Source: Elysia marginata (lineage: Eukaryota; Mollusca; Gastropoda; Plakobranchidae). Taken from it: a stretch of DNA of 22,399 nt. Below the pieces are notes generated by a model. It was not told where the DNA came from. It made no database searches and was given only the letters and a program-made list of their open reading frames with translations. Shown here piece by piece: positions 18,692 through 22,399 of this stretch. Positions within the stretch are counted from its first letter, which is position 1, and each line of letters starts with the position of its first letter. The stretch is taken from assembly GCA_019649035.1 (NCBI GenBank), contig BMAT01005902.1:399755-422153 (forward strand). Reading direction: 5' to 3'. A program made the position numbers and the translations under genes.

Positions 18692-18693
18692 TA

Positions 18694-21018
18694 TAATCTT
18701 TTTTTGAAAATGAAGTCATGGTTTGTAGTATCGAGCATCTTTGCCAAATTATTTTATACTGTATTTCTTAAACTGTATCATGAAGGATTCCTTGTTTTAT
18801 GTGATGTTCAATCTCTGTAAATGTGTTGGGTTTTGGTGTAGACAAGGGGCTGTCTCAAAAGGCACCTGTTTGAGCTGCCAAATCTAAAATTGCTTGAAAT
18901 GAAATCCTCTTCATTTTGTATTACTTGAAAAATCAATTGAATATTTTGGTGAGAAATAGTTATAAAAAGATCACAAAAAACTCTACGAACTGCCCATTCA
19001 AATAAAAAAAGTTGCATGTCCACCATAAAAAAAACTTGGTCTCAAGACAAATGCAGTTATTGATCTTGTAAGAATGAAGACAATAAACTGACTTTTTTTT
19101 CTTCTTCTTAAGTTTACCTTTTCTTTATGTGTCTGAATGTCTGTACAAGTGTATAACCCTTTTTTTTTCATTTTGTACATTAGAGACACAATTGCTGTTA
19201 GCCTTTAGCATTATAGTAAAAATACTTTTATCAATGTAGATGATAGGTTTGGGTTGTTGTGCCAACAGTCATAAATGCCTTAAGGAGTACAAGCTATCGC
19301 CAAAGTACAATTCTCATTAATTTATCATTCACCAAAAAGTCCTGTCTGTACCGATTTTTTAGGCTTTTTTTTCTTAAGTATCACTAAATGGTGTATATTT
19401 CTTTATTCATGTTGCTCCCCAGGCTTTAATCTTGTTAAATTCATGTACAGATGTATCTTCATAACTTGCCTCTTTTTTTTTTTCACTACAGAATGTACAG
19501 AACTTAAAAAGGCTATGGCTCATTTTTAAATTAAACAATAGGCCTTTTGTATTCTTATACTCCTCTGCTAACTCAATCTCAATTGCCTTGTAATGCAAGT
19601 AGATTTGTATGAATTTTTACTAAAAAATTAATGATTTCTATATATAATGTATACTTCATGTAGATTGTTGTTGCTCTGTTACATTTGAGAAAGATCTGTT
19701 GGATCCTAGTCGTTTGCATTTATTAAATAACAGTACCCACTGTAGATGTGACATGATTTAGAATTCACATTGGCATCGTCTCAAATACAACTGACTATTA
19801 TTTAGTACGGTACCATGCTTAAGCCCTTCGATCATTACGCTAATTAGATACATGTATCTCTGTTTATATGTGATTTGCAAAAAAAGCAACATTGTTGATA
19901 TTTGTGTATGCGAAGATTAGTTCTTTAGTATCCCCAGAGGCTTGACTTAACCAGTTTAACAAGGAACCTTGAATTATTGCATTTTATGAAAGTGGTTATA
20001 TTTTTTTTCTTTCTCAATAAACAATAATGCTTTATTTTCAATCCGAGTAGTCCTTTTTTGTTATCTTTAGTATCTGTTTGCACATTACAAGTTTACATCG
20101 ACACATAAGTAGATTTATGTCTTCTTGATCTGCCAAGTTTATTAATTCATAAAAAGGTTTTAAGATAAATCGGTTAACCCCTCTACTATTTCTTTCTTTT
20201 CACAAATTTTATTTAACCCCGCTCAGCTTTTTCTCCCATTTTCTTTGCTGTCACCATTTTATTGTTCACAATAACGCCATAACCAAAAAAGCAGCTGTAG
20301 GATTATACAAAGAGAAAGCTCTTCAGCAGCAAAAATCTAACTTTAGTCACTCAAAAGCAGATTATTATATTTAATGATAACATCAAACGATTCCAATGTA
20401 GTCTTGGATTGGTGTGTACATCCCAGACTCTGTACAGAAATAGCAGTATCCAAAAGCAAAGGACAGGCCAACTATTCACTTTGTATGTGATGTCTTGATC
20501 ATTGAGGCTTTGCTTCATGGGCTGATGTATGGATGCCAAGGGGTAGAGAACAACTTGTTTGAATTGAATATTACTCTATTTTAGTTAATTTTATCACAAT
20601 GAGATTAGATTTGCAGCTTTCATTGGCCTGAAGAACATTTGGAGACATTGACAATGTTAAAACACTTGTCTAAAAACAATTTTGTACTAGTGAGTTACCA
20701 CTGAAAAACAAAATGTTACTTACTGATAGGCTATATGAAGGTAGCGTGTAGGGCAGTGATAGTGATACAATGTATTTGTATTCTTTGTCATAAAGGACAC
20801 TCTAAAACATTGTTTGTGTTATGAAGTTAAGATTTTAACTTTCATGATAAAAATTCAAAGCTTTGCTATTCTTGACTAAATGATAGGGCCTACAAGTATT
20901 ACACTGAGTCTGAAATGAACACTGAATAACATTTTAACTTTATTGAGGAAAGGTTCCCACATATGTAAGAAAATACATTTAATGAAAATCCATATTACAA
21001 TATTAAATACATGACTTA
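18694..21018. other. Intergenic or extended UTR; no gene seen
   Basis: A/T-rich. AATAAA occurs at 19082-19087 and 20016-20021. TACATGTA occurs at 19849-19856. On the - strand AATAAA lies opposite 20031-20036 and 20939-20944, which could serve a converging gene beyond the window, but no - strand exon is visible. Open stretches of 62-87 codons have no recognised homology. Confidence 0.55.
20016..20036. promoter_or_regulatory. Back-to-back polyadenylation signals on both strands
   Basis: AATAAA on the + strand at 20016-20021 is followed 9 bases later by TTTATT (20031-20036), AATAAA on the - strand. A T-rich element (CCTTTTTTGTTATC) lies downstream on the + side. The arrangement suits the meeting point of two converging transcripts or a distal end of this gene, but could be chance in A/T-rich DNA. 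Confidence 0.3.
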
Positions 21019-21080
21019 AGAGTAATCCCTGGTTCGGATAAGTAAGTAAATCCGCTGGTTCGGATAAGTAAGAGTAATCC
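21019..21080. repeat. 26-bp tandem repeat, about 2.4 units
   Basis: CTGGTTCGGATAAGTAAG occurs at 21029-21046 and 21055-21072, 26 bases apart. AGAGTAATCC occurs at both borders (21019-21028, 21071-21080). The element TTATCCGAAC read on the - strand resembles ends of some pogo-type transposons, but I cannot define two ends of such an element. Confidence 0.8.
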
Positions 21081-21397
21081 ACGTAGATTGAGATGTACTG
21101 TAGATAAAAAAGAATTGTTCCTAAGTTGCGACGAATCACATTGGTAATAATAAAATAAGATCATGATAAAGCATACAACTCCTCATCCCTACATTTTTTG
21201 TAACTGGTAACTCTTCAACTGCAGGAGCTAGATAACAATATCAGATAAGTGTATAGCATACAATTTAAAACGCTGTGTAGCATTTGTGATAAACTGAATC
21301 CGCTACTTCTTTTTTATACATGTAATGGTCCAGTATATTTGCAAACCATTGAGGCACTAAACTTTTCTTTAGAAAAGTAACACACCTGCCGCAGATT

Positions 21398-21409
21398 GAA
21401 TAGGAGAAG
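21398..21409. repeat. Target-site duplication, left copy
   Basis: GAATAGGAGAAG, identical to 21658-21669. The two copies bracket the SINE exactly, which shows insertion by target-primed reverse transcription. Confidence 0.92.
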
Positions 21410-21657
21410 TTTTGATTGAAGGGTATTTTTACAAGCCCAATTCCACTTCAAAGGTGCTCTCAGGGCTTGGGTCCCAATGACAATTTACGGGCTGCCACCC
21501 AGAGACTAGCGGGGATACCATGACTTAGCCTCAGCCGGTCACATTATACCGACACCGACCCAACCAGTAGGGGCCCGGACTATGCTCGGCTGTGTTTCGA
21601 ACTCGCGACCTCTTTGCCACGGAGCGAAGCCACTACCAACCGAGCTATCTAGGCCCC
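21410..21657 (-). mobile_element. tRNA-derived SINE, 248 bp, minus strand
   Basis: Read on the - strand the element starts GGGGCCTAGATAGCTCGGTT and has an RNA polymerase III A box (TAGCTCGGTTGG, + coordinates 21636-21647). A B box follows (GAGTTCGAAACAC, 21592-21604) after a 31-base spacing, as in a tRNA. A tRNA-unrelated body of about 165 bases follows, ending CCCTTCAATCAAAA. A perfect 12-bp duplication flanks it. GC content is well above the surroundings. No family name is assigned, because I cannot match the body to a known SINE from memory. The tRNA-like head is not an intact tRNA: the stems are imperfect. Confidence 0.88.
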
Positions 21658-21669
21658 GAATAGGAGAAG
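21658..21669. repeat. Target-site duplication, right copy
   Basis: GAATAGGAGAAG, identical to 21398-21409. The trinucleotide array begins within 25 bases of it, so the SINE inserted at the array's edge. Confidence 0.92.
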
Positions 21670-21683
21670 AAGCAGCATCGGCA

Positions 21684-21688
21684 GCTGC

Positions 21689-21726
<38 letters not shown>

Positions 21727-22399
21727 CGGCAGCAGTAGAGCAGTAGCAGCAGCAGTATTAGTAGTAGTAGTAGTGGTGGTGGTGGTAGTAGTAGCAGCAG
21801 CAGTAGTAGTAGTAGTAGTGGCAGTAGTTGTAGTAGTATCAGTAGTGGTGGTGGTAGTAGTAGTAGTAGCAGTAGTAGTAGTGGTGGTGGTAGTAGTTGT
21901 AGTGATAGTAGCAGTAGTAGTAGTGGTAGTAGTAGCAGTAGCAGCAGTAGTAGTAGTAGTAGTAGCAGCAGCAGCAGTAGAAAAAGTAGTAGTAGCAACA
22001 GCAGTAGTAGTTTTGATGGTGGTAGTGATGTTGGTGGTAGTAGAGTAGTAGTTGTAGTACATGTAGTAGTAATAGTGGTGGTGGTGGTGGTGGTGGTGGT
22101 AGTAGTAGTAGTAGAGTAGTAGTAGTAATAATAGAGTAGTGGTAGTAGTAGAGTAGTATTGGAGTAGTAATAGTGGTAGTAGTAGTAGTAGTAGTAGTTG
22201 TAGAAGTAGCGGCAGCAGTAGAGCAGTAGCAGCAGCAGTATTAGTAGTAGTAGTAGTGGTGGTGGTGGTAGTAGTAGCAGCAGCAGTAGTAGTAGTAGTA
22301 GTGGCAGTAGTTGTAGTAGTATCAGTAGTGGTGGTGGTAGTAGTAGTAGTAGCAGTAGTAGTAGTGGTGGTGGTAGTAGTTGTAGTGATAGTAGCAGTA
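21684..22399. repeat. TAG/GTG/CAG trinucleotide array, internally duplicated
   Basis: About 716 bases of three-base periodic DNA made of TAG (GTA) with blocks of TGG and CAG, reaching the window end. A 195-base segment at 21722-21916 recurs at 22205-22399 with no difference seen and a constant 483-base offset. All long open frames here (poly-Leu, poly-Thr, poly-Val) follow from the period and are not genes. Confidence 0.95.

Noticed and set aside
18085..19598. Several 62-72 codon - strand open stretches as a converging gene
   Set aside because: Lys/Phe-rich products typical of A/T-rich DNA, no splice sites in matching phase, and no known motif.
21592..21657. Functional tRNA gene on the - strand
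   Set aside because: A and B boxes are present, but the acceptor and anticodon stems do not pair well. The unit continues into a SINE body with flanking target duplications.
21645..22062. Long open frames on both strands in the trinucleotide array (poly-Leu, Thr/Ala-rich, poly-Val)
   Set aside because: They follow from the three-base period with rare stops in some frames. There are no splice sites, no start context and no complex sequence.

Overview
The window is eukaryotic and carries the 3' part of one intron-rich animal gene on the + strand, followed by about 7.7 kb of 3' UTR and flanking DNA. The introns are T-rich, all 13 follow GT-AG, and the spliced frame encodes an ortholog of the RhoGAP proteins ARHGAP21/ARHGAP23 (Drosophila counterpart RhoGAP19D). 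A tRNA-derived SINE, a 35-bp minisatellite, a small TA-flanked inverted-repeat element and a large TAG/GTG trinucleotide array suggest an invertebrate, probably marine and possibly an echinoderm. The species cannot be fixed from the sequence alone.

Gene body (364-14739). Fourteen exons can be placed: 364-747, 2873-3001, 3499-3634, 4210-4273, 4857-4970, 5479-5562, 5955-6164, 6702-6888, 7483-7649, 7935-8169, 9090-9253, 9842-9967, 10551-10659 and 12377-14739. Their phases join without a break. The summed length gives a continuous frame of 1,489 residues plus a TGA stop, which independently checks the model. The first exon opens inside a codon, so the 5' end (in this family including an N-terminal PDZ domain) lies upstream. 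Residue numbers below count from the first complete codon at 366. The order is: Ser/Pro/Gln-rich linker (1-about 160), an RRTSYL segment, a PH domain (about 261-364) over three exons, a basic Ser-rich linker, a RhoGAP domain (about 477-671) with arginine finger R516, and a long low-complexity C-terminal tail from one 2.36-kb exon. The tail keeps family motifs: ELISSI/AASKK after the GAP domain, RRHTVGG, and RERLR-STPDLS near the end.

Region 10744-11690 holds a 35-bp minisatellite with a 178-N assembly gap. It is probably interrupted by a degraded element with inverted ends of about 475 bp.

Downstream (14740-22399). The 3' UTR starts with A-runs, holds an 82-bp tandem duplication, and probably ends near 15745 at an AATAAA with a GT-rich downstream element; later AATAAA signals allow longer UTRs. 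No second gene is convincing. A 90-bp MITE candidate lies at 18602-18691, a 26-bp tandem repeat at 21019-21080, and a SINE with a perfect 12-bp target-site duplication at 21398-21669. From there to the window end is a trinucleotide array containing an exact 195-bp duplication 483 bp apart.

I found no undescribed multigene system. The most useful observations are the duplicated splice donor behind exon 8, the SINE with its target duplication, the internally duplicated trinucleotide array, the exon-like island in intron 12, and six TACATGTA palindromes confined to the 3' flank.
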